Source: an uncultured Lachnospiraceae bacterium (lineage in GTDB: Bacteria > Bacillota > Clostridia > Lachnospirales > Lachnospiraceae). From it: a DNA stretch of 37,911 nucleotides. A program made the translations under genes and the position numbers. Below the pieces are notes generated by a model. It had not been told where the DNA came from. It worked only from the letters and a program-made list of their open reading frames with translations, and did no database searches. Where the stretch lies: NCBI GenBank assembly GCA_948688495.1, contig CAPQSW010000019.1, positions 1-37,911 of the forward strand. Direction: 5' to 3'. Shown piece by piece: positions 9,460-16,465 of this stretch; position 1 is the first letter of the stretch, and the number at the start of each line of letters is the position of its first letter.

Positions 9460-11163
9460 TCATTCCCCCGCCTTTACCATACATTCCTTCCGGTAAAAAC
9501 AAATCCCGTATTTTATAATATTGCGGTAACCGATGCTGTACCATTCCTCCTGATAATTCTGCTCCTCAATCTGGACAAGCGCCGCATCGCATCCTGCTTC
9601 CATCTCCTCAAGCTTTTTTGCCGCCTTAATCTCTATAATAATCACACCCCCCCGGACAGAAGGGCTGTAAATTACCAGATCCGGCCTGCCGTTCCCGCTT
9701 TCCCGGTTGGAACGCACAGCATATTCAGGATGCTGCCGAAGCAGCCCCGCAAGGAATCCGTGGTAATAGTTTTCGGCATAATCATAAAAGCTGATCGTCT
9801 CTAAGAGCTGGCGGTTCAGCTCCTGCTCAATCGCCGGACAGTCTTTCTCAGCCAATGCCCGGTAGAATCCGGAGAAATCCGCCTTCCTCACCTGCTGCTC
9901 AAACCATTCCATCACCGTTCGGCGGTACACATACAATACCTCCTGATTGGGAATTGCCATTTCCAGATAAATATTTTGTCCCGCAAACCGCTCGGATATT
10001 TTTTTCAGATACCCGGTGAAAAACAGGAAATTCCACAGATTATTCTGTGAGCTGTATATATCATCATAAGTAATATCTTCATGAACCTCAACCTCTACGG
10101 TCCCGCCGTCTGCCAAGCGCTCCACATCCAGCTTCATCACCGGGTCTGCCGTCTCCACGAGCTCCCTGATAATACTGTTGGAAGATGTGTTGGACCAATA
10201 AGGCCTGGGAAATGCATGGATGTCTGAGACTGCCGTCTCCACATAATTGATGATGCTCCATGGATTATATACCTCCATATCGCCAAACCGGTATCCGTCA
10301 TACCATCTCCTGGCTTCCTCCATCTTCTGCTCTATCTCATAAACCTTAAGCATCTCCTTAACTTCTTCCTCTGTAAATCCGAAATACTCCGCATAGTCCC
10401 TCGTCAGCACAGAGACCGCCTTTAGATTATTCAATCCTGTAAAAATACTCTCCCTGCTGATTCTCAAACATCCGGTAACCACTGCAAATTCCAGATTGTC
10501 ATTTGTCTTCAACGCCGATTCAAAAAACGAGCGCAGAAAACCTATCATCTCTGGATAAAACCCCTGAAAGTGGGCGTTCTCCAGAGGCACGTCGTATTCA
10601 TCCAGCAAAATAACCACATTTTTTCCATGCCAGGCTGACAGACATTCAGATAGAAACTGCAAAGAGGTTGCATAGTCCCCCTCCTCGCCTTTGCAGCCCA
10701 TCAACTGCCGAAACTTCTCCTTCTGAGCATCCACCAGACATACTCCCTCCAAAACATATCTGTGCCGCACAAATTCCCTTATAACCGTATCCCTGAGCAC
10801 GTGGTATGCCATTCTATAATTCGGCTGTTTGGCAGATTTCAGGGAAAGGAAAATTACCGGATACTGCCCTTGTTCTTTCTGGTAACGCTCACCTTCCCGC
10901 CAGATTTTCATTTCCCGGAAATAATGGCTGTTATCCACGACATTCCCATCCCTGTCTATCTCGCACTCAAAGAATGTCTTCAGCATCGTCAATGTCAAGG
11001 TCTTTCCAAACCTCCTGGGACGGGTAAAAAGGTTCACCTCGCCTCCCTTGTCCAGCAAATCCTTAATCATCAGGGTTTTATCTACATAATAGTACGGCTT
11101 ATCGATCATCTTCTTGTAAAATTCAATTCCGATAGGAAATGGTTTTTTCCTCAAACCTCCCAC
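9460..11163 (-). CDS. AAA-ATPase-like / PD-(D/E)XK nuclease-domain protein (PF09820 + PF08011 type)
   Basis: This 567-residue protein has two parts. An N-terminal AAA-ATPase-like region begins with the family hallmark FPIGIEFYKKMIDKPYYYVD. It has a P-loop at about 48-57 (RPRRFGKTLT) and a Walker B at about 183-190 (VVILLDEYD). A C-terminal nuclease fold shows D495 in GRPDLVIY and E511-x-K513 in IIIEIKAAK, the PD-(D/E)XK pattern. Members are common and multi-copy in Lachnospiraceae and Bacteroidetes; their function is unknown, with mobility or defence roles suggested. The start shown is GTG; a TTG three codons later is an alternative. The gene begins 9 bases after the Uma2 remnant. A run of seven G lies in the coding strand between the nuclease Asp and Glu (about 9647-9653). 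It appears intact. Confidence 0.9.
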   Translation of the reverse strand: MGGLRKKPFPIGIEFYKKMIDKPYYYVDKTLMIKDLLDKGGEVNLFTRPRRFGKTLTLTMLKTFFECEIDRDGNVVDNSHYFREMKIWREGERYQKEQGQYPVIFLSLKSAKQPNYRMAYHVLRDTVIREFVRHRYVLEGVCLVDAQKEKFRQLMGCKGEEGDYATSLQFLSECLSAWHGKNVVILLDEYDVPLENAHFQGFYPEMIGFLRSFFESALKTNDNLEFAVVTGCLRISRESIFTGLNNLKAVSVLTRDYAEYFGFTEEEVKEMLKVYEIEQKMEEARRWYDGYRFGDMEVYNPWSIINYVETAVSDIHAFPRPYWSNTSSNSIIRELVETADPVMKLDVERLADGGTVEVEVHEDITYDDIYSSQNNLWNFLFFTGYLKKISERFAGQNIYLEMAIPNQEVLYVYRRTVMEWFEQQVRKADFSGFYRALAEKDCPAIEQELNRQLLETISFYDYAENYYHGFLAGLLRQHPEYAVRSNRESGNGRPDLVIYSPSVRGGVIIIEIKAAKKLEEMEAGCDAALVQIEEQNYQEEWYSIGYRNIIKYGICFYRKECMVKAGE

Positions 11164-11172
11164 CCCTTTCTT

Positions 11173-11577
11173 TTATTCCCGCAAATAACGCACTCCCGCA
11201 TTCTCGTAAAGATTTAATTTCTTAATGTAATCATGGCTGGGATTCTGGGGAGAAATAATCTCAATAATCCAGTCCGGCGCTCCGCTGCAACCGCGGTCCG
11301 TAAGTTTGCCCGGGTCACAGATAACGCTTATATCCGGCTCTACTATGGTGTTTTCATCCTCCTTCAGCTTTACGGCAAACGGCGCCGGATAGACATGGCA
11401 GGAACCACCCTTTGCTTTGATATAATCCCGAATTGTTCCTGAAAGCTCCATAAGTATTGCCTGATGGGTCCGTAAAGGCGCTGCCTGGTTATAGATCAAA
11501 ACCTCGTTTATAAGCTCTGCCCTAACATCCTCCGTTCATTCGGTAACGGCATACGTCGGAATACACTGTGCTGACTT
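11173..11577 (-). pseudogene. Degenerate Uma2-family (DUF820) nuclease-like gene
   Basis: The open part (11173-11499 from a TTG) reads as the centre of an Uma2 protein: LRTHQAILMELSG, VEPDISVICDP, DRGCSGAPDWIIEIISP and NLYENAGVR are all family landmarks. Normal members run about 180-200 residues. The same frame continues upstream as TEDVRAELINEVLIYNQ, the usual ELIDG-type N-terminal motif, then meets a TGA at 11536-11538. Beyond that stop the reading CIPTYAVTE still looks family-like. The C-terminus stops after GVRYLRE, where intact members continue with EYWIVDP and about 60 more residues. So I see a nonsense codon plus loss of the C-terminal end. The putative catalytic Asp and Glu/Lys region (PDIS...EIISP) survives, but a working protein is unlikely. 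Confidence 0.75.
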
Positions 11578-11675
11578 TTATATGAACAAGCATACCATAT
11601 TTATTCATTAATCTTATCAATCATTGTAAGATTAACACCCATGCTTGTAAGTATATCTTAACCAGAAAACAAAGT

Positions 11676-11930
11676 CTATGACAATCCAATCAGTTCTTCT
11701 TTCTCTTTGCGGGTAAGCTGCTTAATCTTCACTTCCCGGCTCATTGCCTCCTGCTTTGTCCTATATTCCTCCAAATAGACAAGCTCTACCGGCGTTCGCA
11801 CCCGGGTATATTTGCCGCCTTTTCCTGCGTTATGCGCTTCCAGCCGCTTCTTAATATTGTTTGTCCAACCCGTGTACAGTGTCCCGTCACTGCACCGGAG
11901 GATATATACCACATTCCTGTTCTCTGACAT
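11676..11930 (-). CDS. GIY-YIG domain protein, UPF0213/YhbQ type
   Basis: This 84-residue protein is a single GIY-YIG nuclease domain. The first motif appears as VYILRC...LYTGWT. The conserved Arg helix is NIKKRLEAHNAGKGGKYTR, and the downstream Glu/Lys region is EYRTKQEAMSREVKIKQLTRKEKEELI. Size and layout match the UPF0213 family, whose members are conserved small proteins, proposed to be structure-specific nucleases. The start is ATG with GAGGAAAAG about 2-8 bases before it. It is preceded by a long untranslated gap (11931-12258) and followed by a 98-base gap before the Uma2 remnant. Nothing nearby tells its job. Confidence 0.9.
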   Translation of the reverse strand: MSENRNVVYILRCSDGTLYTGWTNNIKKRLEAHNAGKGGKYTRVRTPVELVYLEEYRTKQEAMSREVKIKQLTRKEKEELIGLS

Positions 11931-12258
11931 ATCTTTTCCTCATATATTTTATATCCGGCATCTATTTATGTAGCGAGACTGCAAGCAGTCTCTTATATGC
12001 AAAGCAGCACCGGATAACTGTATTTTTCCAGTTCAGGCAATATCTCCCGCCACTCTGGCCAGACAGCGGGACGTTCCTTTCGCAAATTCATGTAAAAAAC
12101 TGTGCTGCGGATTTTTACATATAGCTACTAACATTTTATGAAAAAAATGTTTTCCCGTGCCTGTTTTGCTATCTAGTATTTGATTTATCCATTCTACCAT
12201 AATTTCTGGCAAAAACAAAGCGGACAGCAATCTGCCGTCCGCTCTGTCAAAAATTATT
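11931..12258. other. 328-base gene-poor gap with hairpins
   Basis: No credible gene is seen. On the minus strand, a terminator for spoIIQ lies at 12206-12243. It is followed by a possible promoter reading TTGTTT-16-TAGAAT, which would give the GIY-YIG gene a long leader. Two further inverted repeats are visible: AACATTTT/AAAATGTT at 12130-12151 with a 6-base loop, and GAGACTGC/GCAGTCTC at 11975-11992. Neither is followed by a T-run. A 32-codon minus-strand reading frame starting MNLRKERPAVW lies between them but has no ribosome binding site. Confidence 0.5.
12206..12243 (-). terminator. Rho-independent terminator after spoIIQ
   Basis: On the minus strand AGCGGAC (12243-12237) pairs with GTCCGCT (12225-12219), an 11-base loop lies between them, and TTGTTTTTG follows. 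It begins 16 bases past the spoIIQ stop codon. Confidence 0.85.
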
Positions 12259-13059
12259 TCATTGCAGATATCCCATAGGGTCTACCGGAACTCCATCCTT
12301 CTGCAGTTCAAAGAAAAGGTTTGAGCCCTCCACAGAATAATATTTGGTAGGTTCATTGATGTAACCTAAGATTTCTCCGTTTTCTACATAATCTCCCGTG
12401 CTCTTGGGAATTTCCTTTAATTGTCCATAAATGGCGCTGTATCCATCTCCCATATCCACGGTAATGGTATTGCCAGTCTCTGCCGTTGTCTCTACATTTG
12501 TCACTTTACCATCCGAAACTGCCTTTACCGGAGTATTGACCTCAGCTTTAATAATCACCGCCGGATTGTATTTATATTGATCCAGCGTTGCAAAATATAC
12601 GGTCTGGTCCATACTGTAATTTAACACGACATTTCCCTGCAGCGGCCAGCCCAGGTCCGTCTCAGCGTCAAAATGAAGCATTGGCTCTACAGGCGTCTGC
12701 ACTTTTGCAACTACTTCCGGTTCATCCATAAAATTATCATTTTCTGGAGGAATAATACCGGATACTGCCTCCGTCTCATCCTCTTTTTCCTTTTCTTCCT
12801 TGGCCTTTGCCTGTTGTTGTTTTCGCTGTTCTTCCTTTTTCTTTGCCTCTTCTTCTTTCTTTTTCTGCTCCCTGGCTTCATCTTCCGCTTTCGCCTGCTG
12901 TATTTGTTCCTTCTGTTCCTTTGCCAGCTGTTCCTCCAGCTTTTTCTCCTGCTGGGTATAATAAATACCAGTCATGCCAAATGCTGCCACTACCATGAAC
13001 ACAGCGGCAATCAGATAGGATTTCTTGTTAAAAAATGCTGATACTTTTCTATTTCTCAT
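12259..13059 (-). CDS. spoIIQ: SpoIIQ-like engulfment protein, catalytically dead LytM domain
   Basis: This 266-residue single-pass membrane protein has a short cytoplasmic start and a helix at about 15-33. A long Lys/Glu/Gln-rich coiled coil follows (about 37-95), then a C-terminal LytM/M23 fold (about 125-266). In B. subtilis SpoIIQ is made in the forespore and joins SpoIIIAH to form the engulfment channel. Gene order spoIID-spoIIQ matches B. subtilis. The fold is recognisable (NTPVKAVSDGKV, VENGEILGYINEP), but the zinc ligands are gone. The HxGxD motif reads NPAVI, YGH reads YGQ, and HLHFE reads NLFFE. It is therefore a binding rather than a cutting domain. The ATG at 13059 has AAGGTGA at proper distance; an ATG five codons upstream (13074) is less likely. 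A good sigma-F-type promoter lies at 13095-13124. Confidence 0.87.
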   Translation of the reverse strand: MRNRKVSAFFNKKSYLIAAVFMVVAAFGMTGIYYTQQEKKLEEQLAKEQKEQIQQAKAEDEAREQKKKEEEAKKKEEQRKQQQAKAKEEKEKEDETEAVSGIIPPENDNFMDEPEVVAKVQTPVEPMLHFDAETDLGWPLQGNVVLNYSMDQTVYFATLDQYKYNPAVIIKAEVNTPVKAVSDGKVTNVETTAETGNTITVDMGDGYSAIYGQLKEIPKSTGDYVENGEILGYINEPTKYYSVEGSNLFFELQKDGVPVDPMGYLQ

Positions 13060-13094
13060 CCTGTCACCTTCCATTTCTGTTTGTTTTTCTTTTT

Positions 13095-13124
13095 TAGTTT
13101 TTCCGAAAAAACAAGGTTTATACA
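13095..13124 (-). promoter_or_regulatory. Sigma-F-type promoter of spoIIQ
   Basis: On the minus strand TGTATA (13124-13119) is followed by a 14-base spacer and GGAAAAACTA (13104-13095). These fit the Bacillus sigma-F elements GYATA and GGnnAnAnTw. It lies 36 bases before the spoIIQ ATG. Forespore transcription of spoIIQ is known in B. subtilis; use here is inferred. Confidence 0.55.
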
Positions 13125-13143
13125 GGATTTTGAATAGTTCGTC

Positions 13144-14067
13144 TTATTTTATTATTTCAATGCCTTTATAATAATATTGCAAAATTTCTTTGTAGCTGCT
13201 CCCTGCCTTTGCCATCTCGTTTGCTCCATATTGGCTCAAACCCAGCCCGTGTCCCATGCCTTTTGTCACGATGCGCACCTTCCCTTCCACCTCCTTAATG
13301 GAAAAACACGCAGAATTTAAACCCAGGCAGTCACGGACTTCTTCTCCCGCCATGATCTGCTCTCCAATCATAACCTCTAAAGCATACTCACTGGAATCAC
13401 GTTTTGACACACTAATCTTGCCTGCCACATCCTCCGCTGTCAGATTTGCATTTTCACATGCCGCGTTCAGCTTATCTGCCAGATCGCTCTTTTCCAAAAA
13501 GACTACTTTCAGATAATCATGGGATGGGATATCCATACTGCTGTCCACACTGGACAAATAGGGCAGACTGTTTCCCAGCGCTTCCCCGGCATCTCTAGTC
13601 TTCCCGGCACTCACAGCATGGAAAGCTGCCTGTATAGGTTCCTCCTCCCAGACAAGAATTTCACCCTCTGTAGCGGCAATTGCATTTTCCAATGTCTGAT
13701 AATTCTGCTCAAATCCATTCTGTCCCCACAAAGATAGCATTTCTTCCCGGGACATAGATTCAGGCATCTCCTCCCCGTAGTCCAATGCACGCTTTAACGC
13801 CGTCCGGGCTATGACCGTCTGCGCTTTTATTGCCTCCATCTCATAATCAAGAGAAATTTCCTCTGCCACAATTCCAGCAAGATATTCTTCTTCGTCCATA
13901 TCCTGTCCGTCTTTTTTTTCTTGAGGCAGGAGATTTCTCTCCATAATCGTCTCCGCTTTTTCTGCTTCGGTGCTTGTCTCTCTTCCTTGAAATAATAAAG
14001 TAATAATGTAGGGCGTTGCTAATATCAATACGCAAACTGCCAAAAATGTTTTTAATTTTTCTTTCAA
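13144..14067 (-). CDS. spoIID: Stage II sporulation protein D, lytic transglycosylase
   Basis: This 307-residue membrane-anchored peptidoglycan lytic transglycosylase works in the mother cell to drive engulfment. A membrane helix sits near the N-terminus (TFLAVCVLILATPYIITLLF). Its SpoIID domain carries the conserved block EYLAGIVAEEISLDYEMEAIKAQTV with the catalytic-region glutamates. It continues with HAVSAGKT, NSLPYLSSVDSS and the C-terminal GHGLGLSQYGANEMAKAG. The chosen start is TTG at 14067: eight G preceded by A-tract lie 7 bases before it, and it gives the usual short N-terminus KEKLK. An ATG at 14091 has only a badly placed GGAAG; a reading from 14151 also exists. It is followed after 84 bases by spoIIQ, as in B. 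subtilis. Confidence 0.9.
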   Translation of the reverse strand: MKEKLKTFLAVCVLILATPYIITLLFQGRETSTEAEKAETIMERNLLPQEKKDGQDMDEEEYLAGIVAEEISLDYEMEAIKAQTVIARTALKRALDYGEEMPESMSREEMLSLWGQNGFEQNYQTLENAIAATEGEILVWEEEPIQAAFHAVSAGKTRDAGEALGNSLPYLSSVDSSMDIPSHDYLKVVFLEKSDLADKLNAACENANLTAEDVAGKISVSKRDSSEYALEVMIGEQIMAGEEVRDCLGLNSACFSIKEVEGKVRIVTKGMGHGLGLSQYGANEMAKAGSSYKEILQYYYKGIEIIK

Positions 14068-14149
14068 AAAAACACCCCCCCCTTTTTCCATATCTTCCAA
14101 CGTGTTGACAAATGACACGCTGCGACACGTGCCGTCCCCATGCAATAAC

Positions 14150-14178
14150 ACTATATTCCAAAAAGAATTTATGTATGC
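14150..14178 (-). promoter_or_regulatory. Possible sigma-E-type promoter of spoIID
   Basis: On the minus strand GCATACA (14178-14172), a 14-base spacer and AATATAGT (14157-14150) resemble the sigma-E elements (GCATATT-like and CATACAnT). Each hexamer-like element has mismatches. Support comes mainly from the gene it precedes, since spoIID is sigma-E dependent in B. subtilis. Confidence 0.35.
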
Positions 14179-14190
14179 GTGAAAAATTCT

Positions 14191-14204
14191 CGAACAAAAG
14201 TTCT
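14191..14204 (+). promoter_or_regulatory. LexA-type SOS box 1
   Basis: CGAACAAAAGTTCT contains the Firmicutes LexA core GAAC-N4-GTTC (14192-14203). It directly abuts the -35 element TTGCTT of the promoter for the radical-SAM gene. LexA bound here would hinder RNA polymerase. Confidence 0.7.
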
Positions 14205-14232
14205 TGCTTTTTCCTTGGCCTCATGTTATGAT
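14204..14232 (+). promoter_or_regulatory. Sigma-A promoter of the radical-SAM/DUF4130 pair
   Basis: TTGCTT (14204-14209) and TATGAT (14227-14232) are separated by 17 bases, giving a predicted start near 14239-14241. That places transcription initiation inside SOS box 2. Confidence 0.65.
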
Positions 14233-14238
14233 GTTTTT

Positions 14239-14252
14239 AGAACACCCGTTCT
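14239..14252 (+). promoter_or_regulatory. LexA-type SOS box 2
   Basis: AGAACACCCGTTCT is a second GAAC-N4-GTTC dyad (core 14240-14251). It overlaps the predicted transcription start, and its centre is 48 bases from that of box 1. Two intact cores around one promoter are unlikely to be chance. Confidence 0.7.
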
Positions 14253-14280
14253 ATATTCTAAAATAAGGATTATGCCCGCT

Positions 14281-15627
14281 ATGAATACAATACAGATGGA
14301 TATGGATTTAACCCAAAAACTGACAATTTTATCTGACGCGGCAAAGTATGACGTCGCCTGCACTTCCAGCGGTGTAGACCGCAAGGGCAACGGCAGGGGC
14401 ATGGGTAACTCTGTTGCACCCGGCGTCTGCCATACATTTTCTGCGGATGGAAGATGCATTTCCCTGCTGAAGATTCTTTTTACAAATGAATGCATTTTTA
14501 ATTGTGCCTATTGCCTGAATAACCGTGATTCTGACGTCAGACGCGCCTCCTTCACCCCCGAGGAAGTCTGTACGATTACACTGGAATTTTACCGCCGCAA
14601 TTATATCGAAGGCCTCTTCTTAAGTTCTGGTATCCTGATAAGCCCCGACTATACGATGGATTTGATTTACCAGACCCTGTATAAACTGCGCACGGTACAC
14701 CACTTCAACGGCTACATCCACGTGAAGGCCATTCCCGGCGCTGATCCGGAATTGGTGGAACGGACTGGATTCCTAGCAGACCGCATGAGCATTAATCTGG
14801 AACTCCCCACTGCGGACAGCCTGAAAAAGCTTGCCCCCTGTAAGTCCCGAAATACCATCCTAAAGCCCATGCGACAGATTCAAAACCGCATTACAGACAA
14901 CAAGCAGGAACTTGCTGTATACCGTAGAGCCCCCCGTTTCGTCCCTGCCGGACAGTCCACACAAATGATTATCGGGGCAACTCCTGAACATGACTTCCAA
15001 ATAATGAGCGTAGCAGAGGGGCTTTATCAGAAATTCTCACTAAAAAGAGTTTTCTATTCTGCCTTTGTCAATGTAAACGGTAATTCCATGCTTCCCGCCC
15101 TTCCTGGCGGGCCGCCTCTTTTGCGGGAACACCGGCTTTATCAGGCAGACTGGCTGCTTCGCTACTATAATTTTAAAGTATCGGAACTTTTGTCCGAAGA
15201 CCGTCCCGATTTCAATATTTTTCTGGACCCCAAGTGTGACTGGGCGCTGCGTCATCTGGAGTACTTTCCAGTGGAAATCAACCGTGCCAGCTACCAAGCA
15301 TTACTGCGCGTCCCGGGAATCGGCTACAAATCTGCAGAACGCATTGTAAAAGCCCGCAAAAGAAATTCTCTTTCTTTTGATGACTTAAAGAAGATTGGCG
15401 TTGTGTTAAAGCGCGCCCTGTACTTTATTACCTGCTCTGGTAAGATGATGTACCGCACAAAATTAGAAGAGAATTATATCTGTGAAAATCTTATGCGGGA
15501 TAAGACGCAGATTCCAAGAGACATACGGGAAGGCGGATACCAGCAAATCAGCTTTTTTGATAAAGAGCTGCAGTCTGATTTTCAACTAACCAACTTAGAA
15601 GCAATAGGCATTTGCGAAACTCAATAA
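14281..15627 (+). CDS. Putative DNA modification/repair radical SAM protein (TIGR03916 type)
   Basis: This 448-residue radical S-adenosylmethionine enzyme is distantly like spore photoproduct lyase. The iron-sulfur cluster motif CxxxCxxC is C71-C75-C78 (NECIFNCAYCLNN). It follows a conserved N-terminal block with TSSG, GVCHTF and DGRC. The barrel continues through GLFLSSGI, GYIHVKAIPGA and SINLELPT. A C-terminal helix-hairpin-helix (about 331-385, VPGIGYKSAERIVKAR) indicates DNA binding. The ATG at 14281 is 11 bases from AAGGA; an ATG at 14272 is too close to it. The family is known to sit beside the DUF4130 protein that follows 15 bases downstream, and some members beside uracil-DNA glycosylase. 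No substrate is known to me. Two SOS boxes at its promoter support a DNA-damage role. Confidence 0.92.
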   Translation: MNTIQMDMDLTQKLTILSDAAKYDVACTSSGVDRKGNGRGMGNSVAPGVCHTFSADGRCISLLKILFTNECIFNCAYCLNNRDSDVRRASFTPEEVCTITLEFYRRNYIEGLFLSSGILISPDYTMDLIYQTLYKLRTVHHFNGYIHVKAIPGADPELVERTGFLADRMSINLELPTADSLKKLAPCKSRNTILKPMRQIQNRITDNKQELAVYRRAPRFVPAGQSTQMIIGATPEHDFQIMSVAEGLYQKFSLKRVFYSAFVNVNGNSMLPALPGGPPLLREHRLYQADWLLRYYNFKVSELLSEDRPDFNIFLDPKCDWALRHLEYFPVEINRASYQALLRVPGIGYKSAERIVKARKRNSLSFDDLKKIGVVLKRALYFITCSGKMMYRTKLEENYICENLMRDKTQIPRDIREGGYQQISFFDKELQSDFQLTNLEAIGICETQ

Positions 15628-15642
15628 AACAGGAGGAATACG

Positions 15643-16452
15643 ATGTATATTTTTCTTTGTGAAGACAGCATTGACGGTATTTTCACCGGAGTCTATGACG
15701 CCTGGGCAAGCCGCTATGGACACGCAAATATTGCCCTTACCACCCACACACCGGACAACTACTCCCTGTTTGACGAATATATTACCGTATCATGTGATCC
15801 CGTTAAAAGCGCAAAGGTAGCGCGCACCATGTATGAACGCATGGGAGGCGAAGCTTATCAGGAATTATGCCAGGCCGCCTCAGCGCGGGAAGACAGCACC
15901 AGCAGAAAACATATGGATAAAGCAGACGCTATTTATAAGACGATTGTTCTTGCATTGTCCCTGCCGGATGCAGGCAAAGTCTTGAATTATCTGGGAGAAC
16001 CTTACGTACGCCGTACTTTTCAGCTCTCACGCAGTACGTTCAACGAAGCGCATCATCTGCTGGGTTTTCTGCGTTTTCAGGAGTTGGAGAATGGCATCCT
16101 CTTTGCGCAGATTCATCCTAAGAATGATGTTCTGCCATTTCTTGGGGAACATTTTTCAGATCGTCTGCCGGAAGAAAATTTTATGATTTACGATGCAACA
16201 CGCTCTCTTGCCGTGCTGCATACGAAAGGAAATGGTTTTTTTATTACAGATACCACAGATTTGAATCCAGAAATGCTAAGCCGCTTTTCTCCTGGGGAAC
16301 TGGAATACCGCAGGCTCTGGTGCGCTTTTTTCGACAGCATTGCCATTGAAGCAAGGAAGAATCCTAAGCTTCAGAATCAGAATCTGCCAAAACGTTTTCA
16401 GAGGGATATCGTTGAATTTCAGCGAGACAATTCAGGCGGGGCATTGTTTTAA
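15643..16452 (+). CDS. DUF4130 protein, partner of the radical SAM repair enzyme (TIGR03915 type)
   Basis: This 269-residue protein is of the probable DNA-metabolism family that travels with TIGR03916 radical SAM proteins. Recognisable features are the start MYIFLCEDSIDGIFTGVYDA, a central block KADAIYKTIVLALSL, and LGEPYVRRTFQLSRSTFNEAHH. These are followed by GFLRFQELENGILFAQIHPKNDVL and a LGEHFSDRLPEENFMIYD segment. No catalytic motif is evident to me. The ATG is preceded by AGGAGG at ideal distance, 15 bases after the radical SAM stop, so the two form an operon. It ends 13 bases from the convergent rsmA stop, with no visible terminator between them. Function is unknown; shared regulation with its partner is inferred. 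Confidence 0.9.
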   Translation: MYIFLCEDSIDGIFTGVYDAWASRYGHANIALTTHTPDNYSLFDEYITVSCDPVKSAKVARTMYERMGGEAYQELCQAASAREDSTSRKHMDKADAIYKTIVLALSLPDAGKVLNYLGEPYVRRTFQLSRSTFNEAHHLLGFLRFQELENGILFAQIHPKNDVLPFLGEHFSDRLPEENFMIYDATRSLAVLHTKGNGFFITDTTDLNPEMLSRFSPGELEYRRLWCAFFDSIAIEARKNPKLQNQNLPKRFQRDIVEFQRDNSGGALF

Positions 16453-16465
16453 GGCCAAAAGGGGA

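Noticed and set aside
11975..11992. Perfect inverted repeat GAGACTGC/GCAGTCTC as a terminator
   Set aside because: No T-run follows on either strand, so I record it only as a hairpin in the gap.
12033..12230. 65-codon minus-strand frame in the gap, and a 32-codon frame starting MNLRKERPAVW near 12093
   Set aside because: No ribosome binding site for either; no family resemblance; they overlap one another and the spoIIQ terminator.
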